DNA from: Methylicorpusculum sp.
GTDB taxonomy: Bacteria; Pseudomonadota; Gammaproteobacteria; Methylococcales; Methylomonadaceae
Direction: 5' to 3'
Assembly (NCBI RefSeq): GCF_030651835.1
Contig: NZ_JAUSBX010000022.1
Coordinates: 1 to 44,962 of the forward strand
DNA length: 44,962 bases
Below are positions 26,836-34,183 of the stretch, one piece after another (positions within the stretch are counted from its first letter, which is position 1; every line of letters begins with the position of its first letter). The notes under the pieces were generated by a model that ran no database searches, was not told where the DNA came from, and saw nothing but the letters and a program-made list of their open reading frames with translations. The position numbers were made by a program, and so were the translations under genes.

Positions 26836-27927
26836 ATGGCCCTATATTGTGGAATCGTCGGCTTGCCGAATGTCGGCAAATCGACTTTGTTTAACGCGCT
26901 GACCAAGGCAAAAATTGCCGCTGAAAATTACCCATTTTGCACCATCGATCCTAATGTCGGCGTTGTTCCGGTACCAGACAGTCGTATGGACAAGTTGGCC
27001 GAAATTGTCAAGCCGCAGCGCATCCTGCCCACCACAATTGAATTTGTCGACATTGCAGGTTTAGTGGCTGGTGCATCCAAAGGGGAAGGGCTGGGTAACC
27101 AGTTTTTAGGCAATATCCGCGAAACAGATGCCATTGCCCATGTCGTCCGCTGTTTTGTCGATGACAATGTCATCCATGTCAGCGGCAAGATCGATCCGGT
27201 CGCCGATATAGAAGTTATCAACACAGAACTGGCGCTTGCCGATATGGCGACGGTCGAAAAAGCTTTGCTGCGCGTAATGAAAGCTTCAAAGTCAGGCAAT
27301 AAAGACGAATTGGCTAAAAAGGATGTTTTAGAACGAGTTAATCAACAACTGGACAAAGGCGAGCCGGTCAGGGCGTTAAAATTAAGTGATGATGAAATAG
27401 CACTGATCAAAGAGCTGTGTCTGTTGACCATCAAGCCGACGATGTACATCGCCAATGTTCAGGATGACGGATTTGAAAACAATCCGATGCTCGATAAAGT
27501 CCGCGCTCATGCAGAAAAAGAAGGCGCCATCGTCGTTCCTGTCTGCGCGGCCATAGAGTCAGAAATTGCACAATTGGAAGAAGATGAAAAGCAGGAATTT
27601 CTTCAGGATCTGGGTCTGGATGAGCCTGGCTTGAATCGGGTAGTTAGGGCAGGGTATCAATTGCTTAACTTATCCACTTACTTTACCGCCGGCGTTAAAG
27701 AAGTCAGAGCCTGGACCATACCCGTCGGAGCAACAGCGCCGCAAGCCGCCGGCGTGATTCACAGTGATTTTGAAAAAGGCTTTATTCGCGCGGAAGTGAT
27801 CGCCTATGACGATTACGTTGCGCATAAAGGCGAGCAAGGCGCTAAAGATGCCGGCAAATGGCGATTGGAAGGTAAAGACTACATTGTCAAAGATGGCGAT
27901 GTCGTGCACTTTAGATTCAACGTTTGA
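26836..27927 (+). CDS. ychF: Ribosome-binding ATPase YchF
   Basis: 363 residues, the exact family size. The Obg-type G domain starts with GLPNVGKST at 9-17; G2/G3 regions include [23 protein letters not shown] helical coiled domain and a C-terminal TGS domain follow. YchF prefers ATP to GTP and acts at the ribosome, with a role in oxidative stress signalling. The ATG is preceded by GAGAGC. Its stop TGA is part of the -35 box of the tRNA-Met promoter. Confidence 0.96.
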   Translation: MALYCGIVGLPNVGKSTLFNALTKAKIAAENYPFCTIDPNVGVVPVPDSRMDKLAEIVKPQRILPTTIEFVDIAGLVAGASKGEGLGNQFLGNIRETDAIAHVVRCFVDDNVIHVSGKIDPVADIEVINTELALADMATVEKALLRVMKASKSGNKDELAKKDVLERVNQQLDKGEPVRALKLSDDEIALIKELCLLTIKPTMYIANVQDDGFENNPMLDKVRAHAEKEGAIVVPVCAAIESEIAQLEEDEKQEFLQDLGLDEPGLNRVVRAGYQLLNLSTYFTAGVKEVRAWTIPVGATAPQAAGVIHSDFEKGFIRAEVIAYDDYVAHKGEQGAKDAGKWRLEGKDYIVKDGDVVHFRFNV

Positions 27928-27952
27928 CAAATAAAAAGCGGGTCCCTATAAT
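27924..27952 (+). promoter_or_regulatory. Consensus sigma-70 promoter of tRNA-Met, overlapping the ychF stop
   Basis: TTGACA (27924-27929), exactly 17 bases, TATAAT (27947-27952): both boxes are perfect. The sequence just after (GCCCGCTC) is a GC-rich discriminator of the kind found at stringently controlled stable-RNA promoters. The -35 box includes the ychF stop codon. Confidence 0.9.
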
Positions 27953-27964
27953 GCCCGCTCTTTT
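27937..27964 (+). terminator. Terminator-like hairpin after ychF, overlapping the tRNA promoter
   Basis: AGCGGG (27937-27942) and CCCGCT (27954-27959) form a 6-bp stem whose loop contains the -10 box, followed by CTTTT. It could end ychF transcription while the same DNA serves as the tRNA-Met promoter. Confidence 0.45.
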
Positions 27965-27978
27965 ACAGACCTCCTTTA

Positions 27979-28055
27979 GGCGATGTAGCTCAGCTGGTTA
28001 GAGCACGGGATTCATAACCCCGGGGTCGGTGGTTCAAGTCCACCCATCGCCACCA
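27979..28055 (+). tRNA. tRNA-Met (CAU anticodon), elongator type
   Basis: A 77-base cloverleaf with acceptor stem GGCGATG/CATCGCC, anticodon loop TTCATAA with CAT, T arm GGTTCAAGTCC and encoded CCA. The acceptor has a paired first base, so it is not the initiator. A lysidine-modified Ile(CAU) cannot be fully ruled out. It marks the left edge of the polysaccharide island. Confidence 0.93.
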
Positions 28056-28349
28056 TAAAAAATTATTGTATTGGGTGCCAAACTACTCAATAGTTCTTAA
28101 TCGGTGTATTCACCCTGCTAAAATTTGTGGAACTAGTGTCTATGGTGTTTTTTGAACTCATTGATACCCGCCATTAAATAAATCGAAGGAATGACGGTTT
28201 CGACTGGGTAACAAATTATGACGTCAATTTTAACAATAATTCCATAGGGTCAACCTAGGTATGCTCGAAGTTCTGTATGAATATAAGATTCCAAAGTTGG
28301 CTGCGTTGCTCAGTACTCTCGGGTTGACGAAAGTCCGGTTAGTAGACTG
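28056..28349. other. Non-coding gap between tRNA-Met and wzm
   Basis: No gene, clear terminator or attachment-site duplicate of the tRNA 3' end is seen. A GAATGACG word resembles the edge of the GTCATTCC repeats at 25980. It presumably holds the promoter of the polysaccharide operon, but I cannot point to convincing boxes. Confidence 0.35.
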
Positions 28350-29171
28350 ATGCGTCAGTTTTCTGCAAGTCCGGTTGAAATGTTTGGCAGCTTTTGGCGC
28401 AACAGGCAATTGATTTATCAAATGAGTAAGCGCGAAGCCATTGGCCGTTACAAGGGGTCGGTGATGGGCTTGGCTTGGTCATTCTTAAATCCACTACTCA
28501 TGCTCGTCATTTACACTTTTGTGTTCTCAGTCGTCTTTAAAGCACGATGGGGAATAGGTGCGGACGAGAGTAAAACCGATTTCGCCATCATCTTGTTCGT
28601 TGGGCTCATCGTCCATGGGCTGTTTGCCGAATGCATCAATCGTGCGCCCAGTTTAATCATCTCAAACGTTAATTACGTCAAGAAAGTGGTATTTCCGCTG
28701 GAAATTCTGCCTTGGATTGTCTTTGGCTCGGCACTGTTTCATACGATTATCAGTCTTGTCGTTCTTTTGTTGGCGCAACTTGTTCTTAACCAGCACGTGC
28801 CGATGACAGCAGGACTCTTTCCACTAGTGCTTTTGCCTCTTATTCTAGGCAGCATGGGGCTGGCTTGGTTTTTGGCGGCGCTCGGCGTATATTTGCGTGA
28901 TGTGAGTCAAATCACCGGCATGTTTACCACGGTCATGCTCTTCATCTCTGCCGTGTTTTTTCCAATGAGTGCATTGCCAGAGCGCTACCAATTTTGGTTG
29001 CACTTTAATCCGCTCGCAGTCATTATTGAGCAAAGCCGGGGCGTGTTGGTGTTTGGGCAACTGCCCAATCCCCTAATGTGGTCTGTCCTGATGGGATTAG
29101 GCCTATCGATGGCTTGGGCTGGCTTTGCCTGGTTTCAAAAGACAAGAAAGGGTTTTGCCGATGTCCTCTAA
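28350..29171 (+). CDS. wzm: Polysaccharide ABC exporter permease (Wzm)
   Basis: 273 residues of the ABC-2 permease family. The N-terminal RNRQLIYQMSKREAIGRYKGS block and WSFLNPLLMLVIYTFVFSVVFKARW are characteristic of O-antigen and capsule exporters. Six membrane spans are predicted. With Wzt it would move finished, lipid-linked polysaccharide across the inner membrane. The ATG at 28350 is used; an ATG 10 codons in is possible. In other genomes wzt follows directly; here two HEPN/MNT modules and a wzt fragment (about 1.8 kb) separate them. Confidence 0.92.
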   Translation: MRQFSASPVEMFGSFWRNRQLIYQMSKREAIGRYKGSVMGLAWSFLNPLLMLVIYTFVFSVVFKARWGIGADESKTDFAIILFVGLIVHGLFAECINRAPSLIISNVNYVKKVVFPLEILPWIVFGSALFHTIISLVVLLLAQLVLNQHVPMTAGLFPLVLLPLILGSMGLAWFLAALGVYLRDVSQITGMFTTVMLFISAVFFPMSALPERYQFWLHFNPLAVIIEQSRGVLVFGQLPNPLMWSVLMGLGLSMAWAGFAWFQKTRKGFADVL

Positions 29172-29222
29172 TGATTTTTCCTATTCGATTAATTGCTAAC
29201 ACGTTTCAAGTGGACACAAGAG

Positions 29223-29288
29223 ATGAGGCTAACTAATGGCCAGCCTGCCGATTTGTTGTGTTTAAACGCCAGGTTGAATAAAAAATGA
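29223..29288 (+). CDS. Possible 21-codon leader ORF before the first MNT gene
   Basis: A reading frame for 21 residues (MRLTNGQPADLLCLNARLNKK minus the last residue shown is 20 long) ends in TGA that overlaps the MNT start as ATGA. Its first codons resemble the first codons of the MNT gene (MRLT in both). It may be a coupling leader, or chance. Confidence 0.25.
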   Translation: MRLTNGQPADLLCLNARLNKK

Positions 29289-29581
29289 GACTGACGAAAC
29301 AACAAACAGAAATAATTATGCAAACAGTTATACGTTCGGCTGGTATGGGAGCGGAAGTCTATCTATTTGGCTCCAGACTCAACGACCAAGCAAAAGGTGG
29401 GGATATAGATCTACTCATCGAATCCGATACAAATCTATCGCTAATACAGCGAGCACACATTAAAATGCAGTTGGAATCTCAACTTGGTTTACCCGTTGAC
29501 ATCGTGTCGAAATCCCGTGGTGCTGTGGCAACACCTTTTCAAATCATTGCCCAATCTCAGTCGATTCAATTGGATATATAA
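29285..29581 (+). CDS. Minimal nucleotidyltransferase (MNT / MntA-like antitoxin), module 1
   Basis: 98 residues, the size of stand-alone MNT antitoxins. The polymerase-beta-type signature is clear: Gly29-Ser30 (LFGSRLND) followed by GGDIDLL with Asp40 and Asp42 as metal ligands. In the characterised HepT/MntA systems the MNT protein adds AMP units to a tyrosine of the HEPN RNase and so silences it. The HEPN partner begins at the base after this gene's stop. The pair is inserted in sense orientation between wzm and wzt, probably on the exporter transcript. Confidence 0.88.
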   Translation: MRLTKQQTEIIMQTVIRSAGMGAEVYLFGSRLNDQAKGGDIDLLIESDTNLSLIQRAHIKMQLESQLGLPVDIVSKSRGAVATPFQIIAQSQSIQLDI

Positions 29582-30085
29582 GTGAAACTATCCATTCTCG
29601 ACTCAGAAAAACAGCACCTTGCAGAGCTTTTAGAGGCAATACAACGTTGCGTTTACTTCCTTGATGCTTCTAGCAGAAAACTAGCATGGCCATTGACGGC
29701 AGATCTGTTAGAAACGCAAAAAAAGAATGTCGTGCTATTCGAAGCAATGGCGGCAATCAACGAGCGATTTGCCAAACTGCAGGATACACTCGGTGCGGCC
29801 ATGCGACATGCCTGCATTCTTGCTGGTGAACCCACAGATAGCTTTCTTAAAGTACTCAGCTTTTACCAAAAAACAGGCGTACTCGAATCAGTTGAGTCAT
29901 GGCAATTATGTCGTACAGCGCGTAATCTTGCCGCACATGACTACGATATTAACTATGCAGAAATCGCAGATCATTTTAATTCGCTAAAGACCTTAACTCC
30001 CTTGCTATACATGAGCGCTGTCCGCTTCCTCAACTATTGCCAGGAAGAACTGCGTATTGCACCCAAGCAAGCAGAGTTCAGTTGA
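29582..30085 (+). CDS. HEPN-domain protein (HepT-like toxin), module 1
   Basis: 167 residues, all-helical in pattern. The HEPN RNase motif R-x4-H-x-Y is at 114-121 (RNLAAHDY): Arg114 and His119 are the expected catalytic pair, and Tyr121 is the residue that is AMPylated in HepT. It starts with GTG directly after the MNT stop, so translation is coupled. HEPN RNases cleave RNA, for example tRNA, when released from the partner. No membrane segment is seen. The pair looks intact. Confidence 0.85.
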   Translation: MKLSILDSEKQHLAELLEAIQRCVYFLDASSRKLAWPLTADLLETQKKNVVLFEAMAAINERFAKLQDTLGAAMRHACILAGEPTDSFLKVLSFYQKTGVLESVESWQLCRTARNLAAHDYDINYAEIADHFNSLKTLTPLLYMSAVRFLNYCQEELRIAPKQAEFS

Positions 30086-30125
30086 TTGTAAAAACAAAAC
30101 AAGCTGATGAAAGTGGGATGCCCCA

Positions 30126-30236
30126 ATGAGCACAAACGACATCTCCATCAAAGTAGAAAATCTCAGCAAGTACTACCACATCGACGATAACCCGCGTGAC
30201 AGGCTTAAGCAATATGTCACAATTTTAAGAGAATGA
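30126..30236 (+). pseudogene. 5' remnant of a second wzt allele (36 codons)
   Basis: The reading frame starts MSTNDISIKVENLSKYYHID and continues with NPRDRLKQYV before a short foreign tail and TGA. It is clearly homologous to the first 29 residues of the intact wzt at 31017 (TNIAIKVENLSK, then PRDRLKQFV), but differs at many bases, so it is not a recent copy of it. Homology ends after about codon 31 at YV. The stop TGA overlaps the start of the next MNT gene as ATGA. It is too short to bind ATP. It may now serve as a leader for module 2. Confidence 0.85.
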
Positions 30237-30541
30237 GAGTTATGCGCCTGCCGCCTAATTATCAAACAACGATTACAGGCATCGCCGCAAAAGTATTTGG
30301 GGATAGCGCTTCGGTGTGGCTGTTTGGCTCCAGATTGAATGACGCTGCCAAGGGGGGAGACGTGGACTTGCTCATAAAGCTAGAATCGCCTACTGCTGAT
30401 AAAGCAGTGCTTGCCGCTCGATATAACGCCCTGCTGCAAATGAAACTTGGTTTGCAGAAATTTGATATTTTAGTCATTGATCCGTCAACCCCACTTAAAC
30501 AGATACATCAACAAGCACTTTCCGACGGTGTACGGTTATGA
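30233..30541 (+). CDS. Minimal nucleotidyltransferase (MNT / MntA-like antitoxin), module 2
   Basis: 102 residues from the ATG at 30233, which overlaps the wzt-remnant stop; an ATG three codons in is also possible. The signature is Gly32-Ser33 (LFGSRLNDAAKGGDVDLL) with Asp43 and Asp45. It shares the SRLND-AKGGD core with module 1 but is divergent elsewhere, so the two modules are not a recent tandem duplication. It is expected to neutralise the HEPN partner encoded next, whose ATG overlaps this gene's stop by four bases. Confidence 0.87.
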   Translation: MRVMRLPPNYQTTITGIAAKVFGDSASVWLFGSRLNDAAKGGDVDLLIKLESPTADKAVLAARYNALLQMKLGLQKFDILVIDPSTPLKQIHQQALSDGVRL

Positions 30542-31014
30542 CGGATAAATATTCCAATACGGGTCTTGCCGCAAGACTGGATCACCTTCGGCGCGTTGTA
30601 ATTAAAGAGTGCAATTATCTCATCTACACTGCTGAAGGATTGAAGCAGACTGATCCACAGTTTCGCTGGCTGGATGCGGTTGAGCAAAACGCCGACCTGA
30701 CCGAAAGGCTTGATGCCTTCGTTAGTCGCTTCTGTCGTCTGCAAAACACACTGGGTGACAAACTTCTTCCCGCCTATCTTAGTATGCAGCTAGAACCTAT
30801 CGGAACCGTGCTGGACAATCTCAACCGTGCTGAAAAGCTGGGATTGATAGCGAGCGTTACCGACTGGATTGAAGCTCGCAGCCTTCGCAATAACTTGGTG
30901 CATGAATACACTGAAGATGTGGAACTATTGCGGCAAAGCATATTACGTGCATTAGAACTTGTTCCAATGCTTGAGACTGTAACCCAAAAACTCTGCCAAG
31001 AAAGCAAAAATTAG
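30538..31014 (+). CDS. HEPN-domain protein (HepT-like toxin), module 2
   Basis: 158 residues, helical, with R-x4-H-x-Y at 117-124 (RNNLVHEY): Arg117, His122 and Tyr124. The arrangement FxxLQNTLGDKLLPAY near 66-80 parallels FAKLQDTLGAAMRHA of module 1, so both HEPN proteins belong to one subfamily. It overlaps the MNT gene by ATGA and ends two bases before wzt, putting the toxin directly upstream of the exporter ATPase in the same transcript. Confidence 0.85.
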   Translation: MTDKYSNTGLAARLDHLRRVVIKECNYLIYTAEGLKQTDPQFRWLDAVEQNADLTERLDAFVSRFCRLQNTLGDKLLPAYLSMQLEPIGTVLDNLNRAEKLGLIASVTDWIEARSLRNNLVHEYTEDVELLRQSILRALELVPMLETVTQKLCQESKN

Positions 31015-31016
31015 TC

Positions 31017-32360
31017 ATGACCAACATCGCCATCAAAGTTGAAAACCTCAGTAAATGTTACCAAATTTATGACACCCCGCGTGACCGGCTTAAGCAGTTT
31101 GTAGCGCCCCGCCTCCAGCGCTTGACTTGGCAGCCCCCAAAACAATACTTCCGCGAGTTCTGGGCGCTCAAAGATATTTCATTCGAAATTAAAAAAGGCG
31201 AAACTGTTGGTATTATCGGGCGCAATGGCAGCGGCAAATCTACACTACTGCAAATGATCTGCGGCACACTAAACCCCACTAGCGGCAGCATCCAAACCAG
31301 TGGGCGCATTGCGGCATTGCTAGAACTTGGTTCCGGCTTCAATCCCGACTTCACCGGACGCGAAAACGTGTATATGAATGCTGCCGTGCTTGGACTTACA
31401 CAGGATGAGATCGACAAACGCTACGATGATATAGTCGCTTTTGCAGATATTGGTGAATTTATCAATCAGCCGGTCAAAACTTATTCAAGCGGAATGGTAG
31501 TTCGGTTAGCATTTGCAGTTCAATCTCAGATTGATCCAGATATTTTGATCGTCGACGAGGCACTATCTGTTGGTGATGCCAAATTTCAAGCAAAATGTTT
31601 TGATCGCCTACGTCAGCTTAAAGAAAATGGAACAAGCATATTGCTTGTAACTCACTCAAGCGAACAAATAGTTACTCATTGTTCAACCGCCATCTTGCTA
31701 AATAACGGTACTCAGCTTGAAACAGGCGAACCAAGAAGTGTCATTAACCGTTATATGGACTTACTTTTTGGCAAAGAGAAAAAAACACCTGCAAGTCTTG
31801 CAACCCAATCGGCCAAGGCCTCTTCCCCAGCAGGTATCAAATCCACATATGCTTTAAGTAATTCAGAAGATTTATTTTTTACCCGCGTCGGCTACAACCC
31901 ACATGAATATCGCTGGGGTGATGGCACTGCAACCATTTTAGATTTCTATTTAGCAGCAGATGATGACACCTATCCGTCAGCAGTCAGCACTGGACAAAAA
32001 ATTACAATGGCTATTTCAATAAGATTTCACAACGACTTTTACCGTCCGATACTGGGAATTACCATTAAAACAAAGGAAGGCGTCACAGTATATGGTGTTA
32101 ACTCAGAAACGCTCGATTGTGATGATTTCATAAAGTTAGGCCGAAGCGAATCAGTGATCCAAATTCAGGCTGCGTTCAATTGCCTCCTTGCCCCCGGCGA
32201 TTATTTCATTTCTTTGGGTCTTGCCTCTAAGCATGGCGAAGAGGTGATACCCCATGATCGACGATACGACTCAATCCATCTGCATGTTCGCCCCAATACT
32301 AGATTTTTTGGCCTTACTGATCTGGAGCTTATAATGAATGCGAAAGAGGTTGTCGCATGA
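31017..32360 (+). CDS. wzt: Polysaccharide ABC exporter ATPase with carbohydrate-binding C-terminus (Wzt)
   Basis: 447 residues. The ABC domain has Walker A GRNGSGKST at 68-76, signature YSSGMVVRLAFA and Walker B ILIVDEALSVGD. The C-terminal part (about 290-440) has the beta-sandwich layout of Wzt substrate-binding domains (GDGTATILDFYL, GVTVYGVNSETLD, GDYFISLGLA), which read a capped chain end before export. That cap would come from the methyltransferase encoded next, with ATGA overlap. It starts two bases after the HEPN gene, and a fragment of a related allele lies upstream. Confidence 0.93.
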   Translation: MTNIAIKVENLSKCYQIYDTPRDRLKQFVAPRLQRLTWQPPKQYFREFWALKDISFEIKKGETVGIIGRNGSGKSTLLQMICGTLNPTSGSIQTSGRIAALLELGSGFNPDFTGRENVYMNAAVLGLTQDEIDKRYDDIVAFADIGEFINQPVKTYSSGMVVRLAFAVQSQIDPDILIVDEALSVGDAKFQAKCFDRLRQLKENGTSILLVTHSSEQIVTHCSTAILLNNGTQLETGEPRSVINRYMDLLFGKEKKTPASLATQSAKASSPAGIKSTYALSNSEDLFFTRVGYNPHEYRWGDGTATILDFYLAADDDTYPSAVSTGQKITMAISIRFHNDFYRPILGITIKTKEGVTVYGVNSETLDCDDFIKLGRSESVIQIQAAFNCLLAPGDYFISLGLASKHGEEVIPHDRRYDSIHLHVRPNTRFFGLTDLELIMNAKEVVA

Positions 32361-34183
32361 GAGAGCTCGCTCAAAAGTTAGGTTACAAACTTGATCTTGT
32401 AGATAACATCTGGATAAACCCAAACTACAAAGGCATCGCCTATAGCGATGGTGATGAAGTAGAAAAGCGAATCGCCTCAATCATTAAACAGGCTTTGGAT
32501 GTTTCAGTTCTCTCCACTGAACTTCGCCAGTATTGTACGGACTGGCCATCTCTTTACCATTTAAGCAGCACTCGCGCCAATATCATGCGCCCTTTCAAGC
32601 ATATTCTTAATACAAGCGATGTCCTTGAGATTGGGGCTGGCTGCGGCGCCATTACTCGGTACATAGGCGAATGTGGCGCAAATGTTCTAGCGCTTGAGGG
32701 TAGTCCTCGACGCGCTACCATAGCAAGATCCCGAACCCGTGACCTTGAAAATGTTGCTGTATTGACCGAAAAGTTTGATCAGTTTCAATGTGATCATCAG
32801 TTCGATGTGATTACACTGATTGGCGTACTTGAATACGCCAACTTATTCACATCCGGAGAAAATCCTCCTCTTGAGATGTTGAAGCGAGTGCGTTCACTGC
32901 TCAAGCCCGAAGGTAAACTCATTATTGCCATTGAAAATCAATTGGGCTTAAAGTATTTTGCAGGCGCCCCAGAAGATCATCTTGGTCAGCCTATGGTTGG
33001 TATTGAGGGGCGCTACCGCAAAGATCAGCCGCAAACATTTGGGCGCAAAGTGTTGACAGACATGTTGGAACAGGCTGGTTTTGGCACATCCGAGTTCCTA
33101 GCGCCATTTCCAGATTACAAGCTACCTGTCTCTATCGTCACGGAAAGCGGATTTGCTTGTGAAGAATTTGACGCTGGCGCGCTGGCTTGGCAAAGCGTCA
33201 GACGTGACCCTCAGCTACCTTCATATCTGGCGTTTTCTCCTGAGTTGGTTTGGCCAATTGTGGCTAGGAACGGAATTGCTCTCGACTTGGCGAATTCTTT
33301 TCTTGTAGTGACAAACAACTCTCAGCAAGAACAGATTCTTGCTTATCATTTTAGTACTGAGCGATCCAGTGAATATTGCAAAGAAACACGTTTTCTGGTG
33401 ACGAACACGGGACTTATAGAACTGCAATATCACATGCTTTCGCCTGATTCCCATCGGGTTCAGGAGAATCGGCTGATAAAGTTTAGCGTCCCAGAAAAGG
33501 CTGAATATGTATCCGGTAAACTATTATCGCTTGAATTAATAGAGATCGTAACCCGTGACGGGTGGCGCTTCGAAGAAGTAGGAGCCTTCTTGCGACGTTC
33601 TCTCCACATTTCCAGTTCGCTTGCTTCATCAAGCAACTTACCTGTACCCGTAGCTTCTATTGACACAAACCTTCCCGGGGCGTGTTTCGATCTAGTTCCG
33701 CAGAACATCATCATTCTGCATGACGGGACATACCGGGCTATCGATAGCGAGTGGCAGCTATCTGATGACATACCTGCCGGTTGGTTGGTGTTTCGTATTT
33801 TACTTTTGCTAGTACAATCTGTATCACGTTTCGGCAAAACTGTCGAAGCCTTCCCGGCCAACCGAATGATGTTTTTTAGAGAGGCCTTCAAGAGTGCTGG
33901 ATTGGAAATAAGTGAAAACGAAATCAGAGGCTTTGGAAATATGGAGGCTGCTATTCAGGCAGAAATTAGCCAGCAACCGGTCGAAACCTTTCTTAACTGG
34001 TGGTCTGATTCGCCATTACCTTCTCATGGTTTAAACCAGGCGATTGTAGAGCGCAACGAAGCACTGTCGCTCAATCATCGGCTATTTGAAGAAAACAAAT
34101 TACTGGTCGCACAGCGTGATGAAGCTTTAAATGCAAGCCTATTTGAAATTGCAAAAAGAATTTTACTAAGAAGCAAGCGATGA
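32357..34183 (+). CDS. Three-part methyltransferase, WbdD-like chain-terminator candidate
   Basis: 608 residues. An N-terminal class I methyltransferase domain has SAM motif I VLEIGAGCGAIT at 89-100 and LKPEGKLIIAIENQLG at 183-198. A central region (about 290-490) has DLVPQN at 445-450 and AIDSEW at 461-466, resembling a kinase-type catalytic loop and metal site (D..xxN, then D-x-E). The C-terminus (about 560-595) is a likely coiled coil with repeated ERNEAL / QRDEAL, ending in a basic tail. Methyltransferase, kinase and coiled coil is the layout of WbdD, which caps O9a polysaccharide and sets chain length. The gene overlaps wzt and the next glycosyltransferase by ATGA. The kinase reading is tentative. 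Confidence 0.65.
   Translation: MRELAQKLGYKLDLVDNIWINPNYKGIAYSDGDEVEKRIASIIKQALDVSVLSTELRQYCTDWPSLYHLSSTRANIMRPFKHILNTSDVLEIGAGCGAITRYIGECGANVLALEGSPRRATIARSRTRDLENVAVLTEKFDQFQCDHQFDVITLIGVLEYANLFTSGENPPLEMLKRVRSLLKPEGKLIIAIENQLGLKYFAGAPEDHLGQPMVGIEGRYRKDQPQTFGRKVLTDMLEQAGFGTSEFLAPFPDYKLPVSIVTESGFACEEFDAGALAWQSVRRDPQLPSYLAFSPELVWPIVARNGIALDLANSFLVVTNNSQQEQILAYHFSTERSSEYCKETRFLVTNTGLIELQYHMLSPDSHRVQENRLIKFSVPEKAEYVSGKLLSLELIEIVTRDGWRFEEVGAFLRRSLHISSSLASSSNLPVPVASIDTNLPGACFDLVPQNIIILHDGTYRAIDSEWQLSDDIPAGWLVFRILLLLVQSVSRFGKTVEAFPANRMMFFREAFKSAGLEISENEIRGFGNMEAAIQAEISQQPVETFLNWWSDSPLPSHGLNQAIVERNEALSLNHRLFEENKLLVAQRDEALNASLFEIAKRILLRSKR

Noticed and set aside
26714-26902. 62-codon plus-strand frame before ychF
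   Set aside because: Runs into the ychF start in another frame; no motif or RBS.
27979-28349. Integrative-element attachment site at the tRNA-Met 3' end
   Set aside because: No second copy of the tRNA 3' end and no integrase were seen within the window.
29285-31014. Recent tandem duplication of one HEPN/MNT module
   Set aside because: The two pairs share motifs but differ across most of their length, so they are separate acquisitions or an old duplication.
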